In this document: in pieces, positions 44,301 to 56,294 of the stretch | How positions within the stretch are numbered: position 1 is the stretch's first letter | How the letters are laid out: each line of letters starts with the position of its first letter | From: Cynocephalus volans | Lineage: Eukaryota; Chordata; Mammalia; Dermoptera; Cynocephalidae | DNA length: 64,000 nucleotides | Direction of reading: 5' to 3' | Assembly: GCF_027409185.1 (NCBI RefSeq) | Contig: NC_084462.1 | Span: 27,069,577 to 27,133,576 of the forward strand | Translations under genes and position numbers: made by a program | Notes under the pieces: generated by a model | What the model was told of the DNA's origin: nothing | The model's input: only the letters and a program-made list of their open reading frames with translations | Database searches by the model: none

Positions 44301-45430
44301 ACCTTGATCAGGACTGCTTCAGAAGTCTTGGGTTAGCTGTCAATCCTTAATCCCATGTGCTTCCTTCCCATCCTTGCCTTGGATGAATTTAAGATGAAGT
44401 CCTTCCTTAGGGGTTATTGTCCATTCATGATTTTTGGCCTTTTCATAAAATGAGAATATGGATCTATACCTTTTAATTTAGCTGCATGGGGATTGATTAG
44501 TAAGCAAAACTTGGTAAGGTCCCCTCCAACCCTGTTTGATTAGATGTCTTTCCCAATAAATAGTCACCAGGGTGTAAATCTTGCAATTTTTAATTTTTTT
44601 CTCTGGGGAATGCCTTGTAGAATCTTTTACAAATCTGTATTATTGTCAAGAAAGTTGACAAGGTTTTTACAATAATGTAAGATGTCACCCTTTAAACCTG
44701 TGGGACTGCGTGTTGGGTCTTGCAAGAAGATAGGTCTGCCAGTAGCAATTTCAAATGGAGGCAATTTATGTTTTCCAAAAGGTGTGGACTTTACATTAAG
44801 GAAAACAGCAGAAGAGCCTTAGGCCATGGGATATTAAAAGCCTCAGTCATTTTTCCAATTGAGTCTTTTTGGTTCCATTGGTGCGTTCCATCAACCCAGA
44901 GGGTTGTGGATGGTAGGCACAATGGAAATGTTGTATGATAGGCCCAATACCGAAAATAGATTTTATAATTTGTCCAGTGAAATAAGTTCCATGACTGCTG
45001 TGGAGTTTTGAAGGAATTTCCCCAACAGAGAATGACTCATTCTAATAATATTTTTTCTACCTGTAAAGCAGTAGCTCTTCTGCATGGAAAGGCTTTTACC
45101 AGTGAGAGAACATGCAAATCATGACCAATACAAATGTATAAGCTTGGGAAGGGGGCATTTAGATAAAATCCAATTACCAAACCTTAAAGAGTCTGAGAGA
45201 TAGAAGAAAATGACCAGGGGAGCTATAGAAAGATTACCTGGGTTATGTTGGGGGCAAATAGCGCATCTGGAAGCAATCTTCTGGGCTACTGTAAAGGAAG
45301 GTTTTCGATAATATTGTTTTCTGCATTCAATCATCTTTTCAGGTCCCCAATGAGTTAATTCACGTACATGTTCTAGAAGTAGAAGTTGTAAATCTGTAGG
45401 TGAGTATGGGTTTATCTTTAGAATTGGCAT
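44300..45430 (-). pseudogene. Integrase remnant of the class I provirus
   Basis: The zinc finger is legible in the frame 45119-45430: HVRELTH, then RCAICPQH. In the core, the glutamate is kept in an LMERTNG-type block near 44880-44895. The segment at about 44975-45000 reads SSHGTYFTG, where the second catalytic aspartate is expected just ahead of the GT.FTG block but serine is found. Stops interrupt the frame. Confidence 0.65.
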
Positions 45431-47100
45431 AGATTAAAACTGGAATAGATACCCTTTCGGGAGGAACAATAATCCCCTTTTGATTCCCATATAACCTTTT
45501 TCTGAATCTAGGGATGATCTTTGAGCTTTTTTTATCTGGAAGGAGTAAGCTTAAAAATCTGTAAAGAGCGAGTTTCAGGAGGATCCTTCTTTTTTTTTAA
45601 GATTGCCTGTTTAAACTATCTGGTCTGCAAAACGATTACTTCTAACTAACTTTATAGCTTGTAACAGCTCAGAAACATATTTTTCATTTTTAATATTTTG
45701 TTCAGTGGAGGTAAGAAGTTCTCCTTGTTTCCATTTTATACCCAAATCATGAGTGACACCAAAGGCATACCTGCTGGCAGTGTAAATGTTAGCAGTTTTA
45801 GCTGCAGCTAAAGTGCAAGCATGGGTTAAAGAAAGTAATTCTCCTCGTCGTGCAGAGGAGACATCTGTAAAAGAATCTATGGCACACCCTGCAGAATATT
45901 TTCCTTCTTTATCTCTTCAATATGAGCCATTTGTAAAACAAATTAAATCAGCGTTATCTAACGGTCTTTCCTGTAAGTCATTTCTGGGTAAGAGAAGTTG
46001 GTCAGTTAATGTTAATCACAGAGAACTTCATCTGTTGATAAAGGCAGCAAAGTAGCAGGGTTTAAATTATTACATCTAGCAATAGAAACATTGGGGGAAA
46101 AATAACAGGAGGATTTCATAAGAAGCCAGTCAATTTACAAAGTAGCAATTAAGGGGAAATTAATGGGGTTTAATTGAGACAATAGTATGCTAATTCAAGA
46201 AATCCCTGGAGTTGTTTCTCAGTTATTGGTTGAGGAAAAGTCATTATTTCTTTAACTGATCAAGGTTTATAAAAACCTTTCCTTAGAAATTAGGTAACCT
46301 AAACATTCAACCTCTTTTTTTCTTTTTTGGCAACACTGGAGTTTTTCCTTAGAATACCTTATGGCCTTTAATGGCTAACTGTTTTAATAAATGTATACTA
46401 TCCTGCTGAAAGCCTTTTAAATCAGAAAGGCAAAGGAGAAGATCATCTATATATTGGGTTAAAGCTGAGCTATTAGGAAACAAAAGATCATCCAAGTCTG
46501 CTTTTAAATCTGAGAAAAATACATGGGGCTCTCAGTGTATCCCTGGAACATTACAGTCCAAGTATACCGTCAATCATTCCAAGTGAAAGCAATTAAGTAT
46601 TGACTATCAGGATCTATGAGTATGCTAAAGAAAGCATAACATAAATCAATGACTGTGAAAACAGTGTTATCACCAGGAATATTAGTTAACAAAGTATGGG
46701 GATTTTGTATTATAGGATGCTAGGGAACTACAATATTATTGATAGCTCCAAGGTCTTGTACAAACCACCATCCTTTAATATTGGGCTTTTGTATAGGGGA
46801 AATACAGGTATTGCAAGAAAATAATTAACCCTTTTTTTTTATGTAGTAGTCTATTACAGGTTTAATTCCTTGGAGTGCCTCTGATCTTAAGGGTGTTGTT
46901 TAATGTTGGGCAGAGGCTTAGTTGGGTCTATTTTCACCTTAATGGGAGTTGCTGATAAAATTTTCCCAATATTGGTTGGTGATAGCAACCATAAGGATTT
47001 TGGTAGGGAGGCAAGTAACATATTTGCTTCTGTGGTTTCAGTCTTCCTAGCTGTAGAGTGTATTTGAACCAATCCAGACCGTTGCAAGAAGGATCGCCAG
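45431..47100 (-). pseudogene. RT and RNase H remnant of the class I provirus
   Basis: The RT start is legible at 46887-47087 (IKVKIDPTKPLPNIKQ), and the catalytic box reads QYIDDLLL around 46442-46453. Downstream, toward 45500, frames fragment and RNase H is only inferred from position. The wording is gammaretrovirus-like (class I), unlike the RT of the provirus at 33723. Confidence 0.65.
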
Positions 47101-48960
47101 ATGAAAAATTTTGATTAGCGTGAGATGCGTTAAATTCAAATAAATCTCTCCCTTTGGGGAAAAAGAAATATGGGAATTAGAAATTTCCAAGAAATCCCAG
47201 CCAAGCAAATGTGTAGGTGCTGACAAGACAAGTAAGAAAGAGTTAAGGTCCAGTTAATGTTTCCATTTGAAAAGGGTAAGGGCAAGGACTTGTATATATG
47301 AACAGGTTTATTTGAAATTTCTATCATATTTAAAGATTTTGTTTAATCTGAGGAAGGGGTCTCTTTAAAGTGGTGGGATTTTAAATAAATAGAGTAGCTC
47401 CAGTATCAATCAGGGCTTTAGTTTGTGTTTTAACAATTAGATCAATTTTTCCCAAAGGATTAGTTAGAAGAGAAGGAAAAAAAAATGTAGTTTTTTTTTC
47501 CTTTCAAATCTTATAAAGCAAGTAAGGACAGTTTTATCTGAACCCTGACAGCACTGTTGAAATTTATTTTAATCAACTTTTTGGGGGGAGGCGGGGATTA
47601 TAGGGATAGCATCTAAAAGATGTTTAGCACCAGCTCAAGTTTCCTCTTGGGCTGTCTCATTAGTTTTATTAAAGTCTTTTAAAAGGTGGGTCCAATTAGC
47701 TTTAGCAATCCACTGAGTAGCTTTCCCTCCTGAAAGCAGCATATAGACCAATTGATATAAGTCAGAAAAGCCAGGGTTATAAGTTCAACAGTAAGCTCAA
47801 TTGTTTTTAGCAAACACAGTGGGATCGTCTGTGAGTTCTAGAAAATCTTTAATTAAAATTTTAAGTTCAGCCCTAGCCTAGGAAGAAAAAGCAGGGGCTG
47901 GCTCCCCTCCATTGTGGGTTGGCATCATTCTTAGTGGAGCAGCAAAAACAGGGGTTTTTTCCATTGGTGGGGCCGGCTCCTCACGTGAATCCATTAATAA
48001 GGCAGAACCGGGTGGAGGTAATACGAGGGGACCAAGCCGAAGACGTTCAGAAAGAAAAGGATGTAAAGCAGCTAGAGGTATAGGAGGGCAGGAGGAAGGA
48101 AGCAAGACTGAAGAAACCTCAGCCCGTTTAAGTTCTTCAGTTCATTTCCTGTTTTCTGCCTGCAACGAATACAGTTTATCATTATTTTGTTGGGTTCCCT
48201 CCAGGTGCCGTTGAAAAGGTTGTTGGATCCAGAAGCCTGCTTTTTCTAATTGTGTGTGCAAACGATTTAGTTAAATCGGAAGACCCAATTTAATTCTATA
48301 TCATCTCTGGTAAGAAGGATCCATTTTTCTAAATATTTGCCAGTAAAGGGCCCCTAGGTATTGTATATGAAACCAGCTGGTATGGACAAAGGAGGTGTGC
48401 ACCCTCAAATTTGGAAGCTTTCCTTCCCGTGTTGGTGGTTTTGAGTGAGACAAGCTGTGTGGTGGCAGCTCCTACCCCCACCCCCTCCTTTTGAAGTTTA
48501 AAAGCCGTTTGGCCCGAGGGAACAAGTGTAAACTAAGGAAGGTTGTCTTGCTTCAAACCTCCAGGGAAACAACTTAGGAGCCCCTGTTTTTCAACACTGC
48601 CCTAGAATCCCTTATGCAGAATTCACGGTGGCAACTCTCCTTCTGAGAGAGTCGAGACCACCTCCCATCTCAGGAGGCAAACAGACCCTTGTACTACAAT
48701 TCAAAACTTACCTTGTATTTGTGGACAGTAACTCTCATTCTGGGAGAATAGAAGAACCCCTCCAACTAAGGAGGTAACCTGCTCTCAATTAACTAGAACC
48801 ACAACCAAGATGTGAGGTTCAGTGAGCCTGGGAGGAACCCATGTGCACCCAGCGGGGTAGTCCAAGTGCTTGAATTCAAGCGATTCGGTAGCTGGTATCT
48901 GATCCAAGTTGGAAACTGTGCTGGGTAGTCCAGGGCTGGCTGGCTCGAGGATCCTGCTAC
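47101..48960 (-). pseudogene. gag and protease remnant of the class I provirus
   Basis: The protease active site reads ALIDTGATLF on the minus strand at about 47390-47415, followed directly by a stop. From about 47500 to 48960 the region should hold gag and the leader, but frames are short and only weakly gag-like. Just inside the LTR, the minus strand has a TGG-led stretch (TGGTGTAGTAGCAGGATCC) that could be the primer site. It faintly resembles tRNA-Ser but was not resolved. Confidence 0.5.
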
Positions 48961-48969
48961 TACACCATC

Positions 48970-49447
48970 CTGTGGACTGAAATCAAGGCTGTTGAGGCAG
49001 AAATAATTTTATAAAAGTTTATCGAAAGCCAAGCTTGAGGATCGACCTGGGAAACGCAAGCCAACGGTGTTGGAAAGTGCTCTGAAGTCTACTGCAAGCA
49101 AAGGCTTTTTATAAGAAAGTTTCAAAGTGAGGTTTCAAAAGGGAGGGGGAAAGCTGCAAGTACAGGTGCCGTTTTCTCACAGAACACAAAAATCACCATC
49201 ATTAGTTACTGATTACAACATGGGAACCGATAGCATCCATGTGCGACCTGAAGCTTCATGCTTCAGCTATTCTTAAAAATATCTAAATGGCTTATTCAGA
49301 ACCAGCAGGTTATACATTAATTAATAAATTAGCAGTTCTAAACACATACCTTATTTATCTTAAGAACAAGATGTTGACAATGAGTTCACAAAACATGTCA
49401 AGGCAGTGAGTTTTGGAAAACCTGTTTCATTTTGATTATTTCCTTCA
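48970..49447 (-). repeat. 5' LTR of the class I provirus
   Basis: On + it begins TGTGGACTGAAATC and ends TTTCCTTCA, and carries the uninterrupted TTATACATTAATTAATAAA site that is occupied in the other LTR. Confidence 0.85.
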
Positions 49448-50540
49448 TTAGCAGCTTGAAATTGGCCCTGTTGGGAGTATTCGCTCCATGGAAATCAGCA
49501 GATGCTACCATCAGAGCTCTTCCCCACAGAGCCAGCTGTTAAACACTTACCAACCCATCACCGGCCCCACCTTACCTGTCTGTCAAGTAGGACCTGCCAA
49601 GATGTTTGCTACTAGTCACTGGTGCTGGTATCAGCCTCTGCCATGCTGGAGTTCCTATGTTGTCCTCCCCAGCAGGTAGGCCTGGCCCTGGAGCAGAGCC
49701 AGCCAGGAGGTAGAAGTTGGAAGTCAGGCCAGCATGCCCTGAATTGGCAAGAACAAAAGGATACGGGCAGAGCATGGATAGTTCCTGCTACAGACATCAC
49801 ACCTGCACACACACACAGACAGACAGACAGACAGATAGATAGACATACAACCCTGTTTTACCTCAATACTTGTGGGTTTATTTCGATGCATATTGGGAAA
49901 CATACAGCTAGTACACTAAATCTGTGATTTTGTAGATATTTTTGGATGAAATCAATATTTACAAAGCCATTAATTGTATTAATTGGGAAGAAATGGTAAA
50001 AATGATGAAGGTCATGAGAGAATGGGTCAAGTCTGGCTGCTGGCGGTGAAGGATTAATGAAAAATTGTAGGCAGTGGGGTGACCAGGGCTGGCTTGCGTT
50101 TGAAGAGGAGCTTTCCTGCAGCCATGTGCAGAGCAGACAGGAGGGAGACCAGCTGGGAGGCAGCGGAAGGGGGCCGAGAAGGAACCGACAGGTCTGGGAG
50201 TTGTCAAACAGGTGGAATCAACAAAACAAGGGGCCTGATTAGTTGCAGGGTGCGGGGACGATGGTGCCTTCCCTGGAACAGGTTCAAGGAACAACACGTG
50301 AGTTGCATTTGGGGCAGGAAGCATGAGATACTGTGTGACAGATATCCCTGCCCCCAACCTCCCAACCTCACCTCCTCCCTCACTTTGCCGAAATTCAGCC
50401 CCATCCCACTGCTCACCAGACCTCCCCTTGCCCATGCTCTACCCCTTGACCTGGAATGTCCCCCGCTTTCCCCCAGGGAACTCCTACCCAGCCCACTCTG
50501 AAGCTTCCCTGATCCCCCACGCAGAACTCTTTGTACCTGG
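49448..50540. other. Intergenic, short compound microsatellite, possible L2 piece
   Basis: A short CA/CAGA/TAGA repeat lies at about 49805-49845. A pyrimidine-rich stretch at about 50370-50520 resembles L2. Several overlapping open frames of 100-158 codons at 49959-50590 occur on both strands and match no known protein. Confidence 0.4.
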
Positions 50541-50559
50541 TAGGTACCTGGTAGGTACC

Positions 50560-50760
50560 TGGTAATAGAACGACTACCCTTTATTAACATTTATGGCAGG
50601 CCAGGTACTGTGCCAGAAACATGACGTACAGCGATCACTCGCTCCTCATGACACCCCTGGGAAGGAAAGGCTTTCATCTCCTCTTCCTCTAAGAAAGAGC
50701 CGAGGCTGGTAGAACTAGGTCTGGACCCAGGCCTCCTTGCCTCCAGAACCCATGCTGTTA
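50560..50760 (-). repeat. MIR SINE, antisense
   Basis: The order CCTTTATTAACATTTATGGC, CAGGTACTGTGCCAGAAAC, CTCATGACACCCCTGGGAAG is that of an antisense MIR. Confidence 0.65.
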
Positions 50761-50769
50761 ATCAATCCA

Positions 50770-52925
50770 CTCCCTAGACCTTATCATGCCATATTGTAAT
50801 TATTTGTTTGTGTGTTTGTTTTCCAGTGGATTCCAAGCTCCGATAGCATTGGGTCTGAAATGGATCCTTCAAAGGATCCCAGAATGCTGGGGCTGGGTGC
50901 ACTCCTTCATCTGTGCCTTGAGTTTCCTTCATGGAGATCTGCCAGGAGGTGCCTGGTCACCTCCCTTGGTGGGGCTCTGGTCATCGTCCACGGTGGCCAG
51001 ATCTGTCCCCGCACAGCTTTGCCCACAAGTGTTTTCTTCTATCAAACAGCCATCTGCCTCCCTGAGCTTTCCCTCTTGACCCTGTTTCTGTCCCCATAGG
51101 CCGCCGACATCTAGGAGGCAGCAGTGACACTGAAACATCAGAGGAATCCCCGTGGCGCCTTTGGTCTGCAGCTGTCCCAGGTCACCATCCAGGCTGGGCC
51201 AGCTGGTTAGCAGAGCCCTTGTGTTCAGCTGCTATTGTACTTCCTGTTCCCATTCCAGTTGAGTTCTTGAAAGCCCTCCTATCCAGAGACCAAACGGCAA
51301 GGCACTCTACAGATGCCACCTGTCACCCCCGGCCCCGCCTGGGGCCACACCCCTTCTAAGACCCAGATTGGGGTGTGTGAGCAGAAATCTATCCCGATGA
51401 TGGGCCCCCTGTGCCCTCCTGATGGGGACCGCCCCCCATCCCATGCATCTGCCCCCATCAAGGTCTGCCTGTTGCCATGAAGACAACTTCTCCCAAGTCC
51501 TCGTGAACTTGGGCTCCTGATTTTCCAAGCCCAGCAAGGTCAGATGCACAGAAGGCTCCTCCTGTCCTCCCACCCTTCCTGCCACCCCAGGAATATGTCA
51601 GAGGAAGACATTTCTGCACTTGGTGCTGAGGCTGTTGCCCTGTCACCTCCAGGTAAGTGGCTCCCAAGACTGCCCCCCTGTGCCCAGTACTCTGAGACTG
51701 TGTTAGTGTGTGTTTGGTAGTGAGGAGGGAGGACACCACAGGTAGCACAACACCCCCAGTCTGCACTCCTGCATCTCCCGTGTCCCCCACTCCAGCACCC
51801 ATCCATCCTCCCGGCACCCTCCTGCCATCTGCCCCTGCTTCCAGCCCCAGATGTTCTGTCTACCCTCCGTTAGGAGGCTGGGGTGGGATCCAGGAGGGAG
51901 CAGACAAGGCTGAGTGAAGGTGGTGGTGGTGAAATGGAAAGGAAGGGATGGATGTGGGAGCAACTCAGGAAGTGGACTTGGCGTGGTGGAATCGGCACCC
52001 CCTGCAGAGCACACCCGCCTGGCAGCATGGCAAGGGCACAGGCTGGTTCCCAGAAAGGTGTAGGACCAGCCCTGCTCCATCATGGCCTAGGGAGCTTGGG
52101 TAAGTCATTTAACTCTTTAAACCTCAGTTTCTTCACTGGCAAAATGGGATAATAAGAGGATCAGATAAGAGTTCAGAGGAGCCCAGTGGGGCTTTCGGTG
52201 CATAGGATGCTGGTCTAATGGCATTTCATGTAGTCACAGAAGGCAGCCTGGAATGGATTCCCTTGTGGAGGCTTGAGACCCCCACCCCCACCATCCTGAG
52301 AGGGAGGCTGTCACACCCCCATTTTTCAATAAATGGGCCAGACTTCAGAGGCTGGATACCTTGCCTGATGCCACCAACGGAGCAAGTGGTAGGGTCAGGG
52401 CTCAAATCCAGGACAGTTGACCCTGGGGTCACGCCCTTCCAATGGCGTTACACTGTCAGTGGCTGGGGCCTGGGCTGGGTGGGACTCTTAGACTTGTCCA
52501 ATCTCCCTGGGCCTCCAGGTCCCATACACAAAGTGTGGGGACAGGTGAGACTCCTAAGGGCCTTCTGGTTCTAATAATCTATTGGCTGTCCAGACTTCTC
52601 CCTACCTGCCCTGCCTGCCGCGTGCCTCTACTAGAACCCAACGGCTCATGAGTAGTTTCCTTCTTCTCCTCGTGGATTCTTCTTTTCCATGAATGCCATG
52701 CCCTGCCCCACCCCCACCCCCCATGCACCCAAGTTTGAACACTGAGCCTTATCCTGGACACTTCCTTCCTTTTCCTCAGCCAACATGGCATCAAATCCTG
52801 GCGAGTCTACTTCCCGAGAAGTTCTCAAAGCTATCCTGTTTTTTCCACCCTCATTGCCTCCACTTTTCCCTCCTGGATTCCCTACCACAGGCTTCTCCAC
52901 TCAGGTGACCTGCAGTCAGAGTGAA
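50770..52925. other. GC-rich intergenic stretch, no gene seen; MIR at about 52085-52170
   Basis: Sense MIR wording is visible at TAAGTCATTTAACTCTTTAA and CACTGGCAAAATGGGATAAT. Elsewhere there are many overlapping open frames up to 126 codons on both strands, as expected from GC-rich DNA. None was recognised and none has convincing splice signals. Confidence 0.4.
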
Positions 52926-52929
52926 TGCT

Positions 52930-53285
52930 TTAAAGCTCCAACCTGATCAAGTCAACCCCTCCTCCATGACTTCGTACCTGTGGCCTCCAAGGCCTGGAAT
53001 GCCTTCTCTGCCAAGTCTCCTCTCCTACCCCCCAAGTCCCACTCCCTTTGGTCAGCCTAACTCAGCTCAGGAGGCACCTCCTCCAGGAAGCTTTCTGGGA
53101 TCTCTGCTCTCCAGGGTGGCCCAAGTATACCTCTCCATCTGGGCACTGATCACCTGTATCATAATTGCCTCTGTCTCTGCAGCTCAGCGTGAGTTCCCTG
53201 AGGGGAACACTTGTGTGTGATTCCCCTTGCTATGTGCAGAAGGAGCAGGACACTTGGCATATATTCAGTGAGGGATGGATGGATA
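52930..53285 (+). repeat. L2 fragment, sense
   Basis: It has the typical order of the L2 3' region: GGCCTGGAATGCCTTCTCTG, GGAGGCACCTCCTCCAGGAAG (shortened here by diverged bases), CATCTGGGCACTGATCAC and a final CACTTGGCATATATTCAGTG. Confidence 0.75.
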
Positions 53286-53289
53286 ACTA

Positions 53290-54255
53290 CCTAGTTTGAT
53301 TAAATTTTATTAGTGGGATTGTGTGAGGGGTTTCTTATCCCTACCAAGAAACACATTTGCATTTTAACAAAGGGGGATTATTGAAGAGGTGACTGTCCAC
53401 TATCTGCATCACACTAGTAGGATAAGGAGGAGAAATTTTTTCAACTCCTCAAAACACATCCACTTCATCTACCCTAAGAAGGATCTTGAAACAACTCTCT
53501 CTCCCCCAGCTCCAGGCACCAAGCAAAGGATGGCCCCTGTATTGCTGTTCCTATCTTCCAAGTCATTTTCCTTCTTCCTTAAAGTCCATTCAAGAGCCAG
53601 TAGGGCCATATTTACTCAAAGTCCTATTTTAGGGACCCAGAAAGATCCCACTGACTTCAAATCTCTACTGTCTAATGCCTGAAAAGTCTCCACTGGGGCT
53701 TAATCCCTCTGCCTTAAGACCCCGATTCCTGCTAGATGGTGAAGACTTCCACGTGCACTGTGCTTTGAAGTTTACTATGAGTTCTCAGTCCCACGTGTGA
53801 CTTGGATTCTCACAACCACGTGCAACCATGTGTAACAGGTACCACCACCCCATCCCCATTTCATAGATGAGGAAATTAAAGCTTAAGAGAAGTGCGGGGC
53901 ATGCTGAGTCCATTCAGCCAGTTTTGAGCAGGTCTGGGACTAGAAAAATCCATGACACTGTAGCTGCCCCTCCATGGGGCTATGGATTGACCACCAATCC
54001 AGTTCCAAGCCTTACCAGGAAGGTTCACATGATTTTTAAAAAATTCATCCCCCAAGTTTCTCCACTATCAAGTTACTAATTTTCTCTTTGTAATGAACAA
54101 ATAATTTGCTTGGAGACACTTCAAAACTGTGAATATCCTGTTGCTCATTGCACGTTCACCCACCAGTTTTGGCACCCGTGGGTGATTTTCTAACTCTCTC
54201 ATTGCCTCTTCATTGATTAGCTGTCATCTACTGAAGGGAGAGCTTCCTCTTCTCC
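53290..54255. other. Intergenic; MIR at about 53820-53960, otherwise no gene seen
   Basis: Antisense MIR wording includes CCCATTTCATAGATGAGGAA and TTAAAGCTTAAGAGAAG. The remaining sequence shows no exon or assignable repeat. Confidence 0.45.
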
Positions 54256-54259
54256 CCCC

Positions 54260-54673
54260 GTATTGATTTTCTAGGGCAGCCATGACAAAGCACCACAAAC
54301 TGGGGGGCTTAACCGATGGAAGGTTATTGTCTCAGAGTCCTGGAGGCTGGAATTCTGTGATCAAGGTGGTGGTAGACCTGGTTCCTTCTAAAGGCTGAGA
54401 GGGAAGAGTCCGTTCCAGGCCTCTCTCCTTGGCTTGTAGATGGCTATTTTATCATCGTCTTCCTTCTCTCCGTATTTGTCTCTGTGTCCAAATTAACCTT
54501 TTTTATAAGGACACAAGTCGTATTGGAATAGGGCCCACCCAAATGACCTCATCTTCACTTGATGATCATCGCAAAGACCCTACCTCCAAATTAGGTCATC
54601 TTCTGAGGTGCTGGGGGGTTAGGACTCCAACATACCTTTTTGGGTGGAGATGGGAACAGTTCCACTCATAACA
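54260..54673 (-). repeat. MLT1-type MaLR LTR, antisense
   Basis: It begins near GTATTGATTTTCTAGGGCAG and ends CCACTCATAACA, with GACCTCATCTTCACTTGATG and CAAAGACCCTACCTCCAAAT between, in MLT1 antisense order. Confidence 0.8.
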
Positions 54674-55570
54674 CACTTGTCTACTTATTTATGGATTCAT
54701 GGATTCTTATTTTATTCAAACCATCACTTTCACTGTTAGTCACTGTTAGTCCTGGATTGGGCCAGTGGGAGATGGCTCCGGTGTCCTTTTTGACATATCC
54801 TCATGATTCTGTGAGCACTTTCTTCCTGGCACAAAAAGATGTTCCAGCCACTACTTTTCCTGCCCTAGGACTGGAATCAGCCATGTCTTCAAGAAGAAGT
54901 GTTTTGCTGGGTACGTTTGTTGTTATGGTTGTGGCATTGTTTCCAGGCCCTCTCAGCAGACAGGGCTGGGGGAAATCACATAGACAGCCATGATATATGT
55001 ACTGATACCTCTGCTTCCAATCCAGCATCCTTGGGATTATTCTCTCCTTCCCTCTTTCCATACTTTCAACTCCCTTCTTCGAGGGTGAGAAGGCGGCTCC
55101 CATTGTCTTCATTTGCAAAGGCCTCTTATTTTGAGCTGTTATGAGTCACTATTGAGAAGAATGAGTGTCTTCTATGGCCTTTCTACAGAGTAGGCTTTGA
55201 TATAAGAATGAATGGAGAGTCAGAGGGACCTCGGGGCTGAGGAAGATCACCAGGGAATCAGAAGAGGGAGAAGGGACCTAAAACTTGAGCTCTCTAAGGA
55301 CTCTGCTATGGGACTCCCTGAAGGAAGCTCCTTTCTCTGTCTGCTTGCCTAGGAGAAGACCGGGGAAAACCCCACGGTTCCCCACCTACCTGTGCCCTGC
55401 CAGGTTCCAGTCTGATAAATCAGACTGTTGGATGAAACTCAGGTCACCTGAGGGAGGCAGGTGAGGTCTTTGACATTGAACACGACCTGAATAAAGCCAG
55501 TGAGCCCCCACCATCTGAACAAACACTTGAAAGCCTCCTGGGCTTCTTTCCTCTCCTTCTGTTTTTTCTC
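54674..55570. other. Intergenic, no gene seen
   Basis: Open frames at 54640-54993 and 54801-55118 lie on opposite strands and resemble nothing I recognise. No repeat family was assigned. Confidence 0.4.
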
Positions 55571-56083
55571 TATTTCATCTTTACTGAGCTAAAATCCACC
55601 TAACACAAAATTCACTGTTTTATCCCCTCTAATTTGTGATAAACCCTCACCATGATCTAATTCCAGAACATTTCTATCACTTGGAAAAGAAACCCCGTAT
55701 CTCCCAATTCCTCTCTCCCACCAGGCCCTGGCAACCACCAATCTACTTTAAGTCTCTATTTGCCTGTTTTGAACATTTCTTATAAATGGAATCACATAAT
55801 ATATGGCCTTTTGTGTCTGACTTCTGTCACTTAATGTGACGTGTTCAAGGTTCACCCATGTTATAGCATGTATTGGTATTTTTTTCCTTTCTATGGCTGA
55901 ATGATATTCTGTTGTATAGATATACCACCATTTGTTTATCCGTTTATCAGTTGAGGACACTTAGTTTAGTCCCACTTTTTGGCTATTATGAATAGTGTTG
56001 TTATGAATATTAGTGTGTGAGTTTTTGTGTGAACATACATTTTCTATTTGCTTGGGTGTATGTCTAGTAGTAAAACTGCTGGG

Positions 56084-56261
56084 TGTCTTAGTCTGTTTTA
56101 TGCAGCTACAACAGAATACCTGAGAGACTGAGTGATTTATAAAGAACAGAGATTTACTAACAGTTCTAGAGGCTGGGAAGTCCAAGGTCGAGGAACTGTA
56201 TCTGGTGAGGGCATTCTTGCTGCATCATAAATGGCAGAAGGCAGAAGGGCAAGAGAGAAAA

Positions 56262-56294
<33 letters not shown>

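Larger units (their letters stand above)
41786..49447 (-). mobile_element. Class I (gammaretrovirus-like) provirus, antisense, decayed
   Basis: Two LTRs of about 480 bp, 41786-42577 (including a later insert) and 48970-49447, enclose an internal region that reads on the minus strand as gag, protease, RT, RNase H, integrase and env, in that order from right to left. Motifs seen: protease DTGA at 47396-47407, RT YIDD at 46442-46453, integrase zinc finger within 45240-45430, and env in 42600-44300. Flanks GTAG and TTAG could be a 4-bp duplication with one change. The LTRs differ at roughly 12% of aligned bases by hand count. Frames are broken throughout, so nothing complete can be made. Confidence 0.85.

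Noticed and set aside
48930..48969. Primer site of the class I provirus as tRNA-Ser
   Set aside because: The TGG-led stretch only loosely resembles tRNA-Ser and needs gaps. I could not choose between several tRNAs, so no call was made.
49959..50590. 158- and 128-codon frames on the minus strand
   Set aside because: They overlap plus-strand frames of equal length and a pyrimidine-rich, L2-like stretch. No domain was recognised.
51458..52083. Overlapping 119- and 126-codon frames
   Set aside because: The sequence is GC-rich and several phases on both strands are open at once, as happens by chance.
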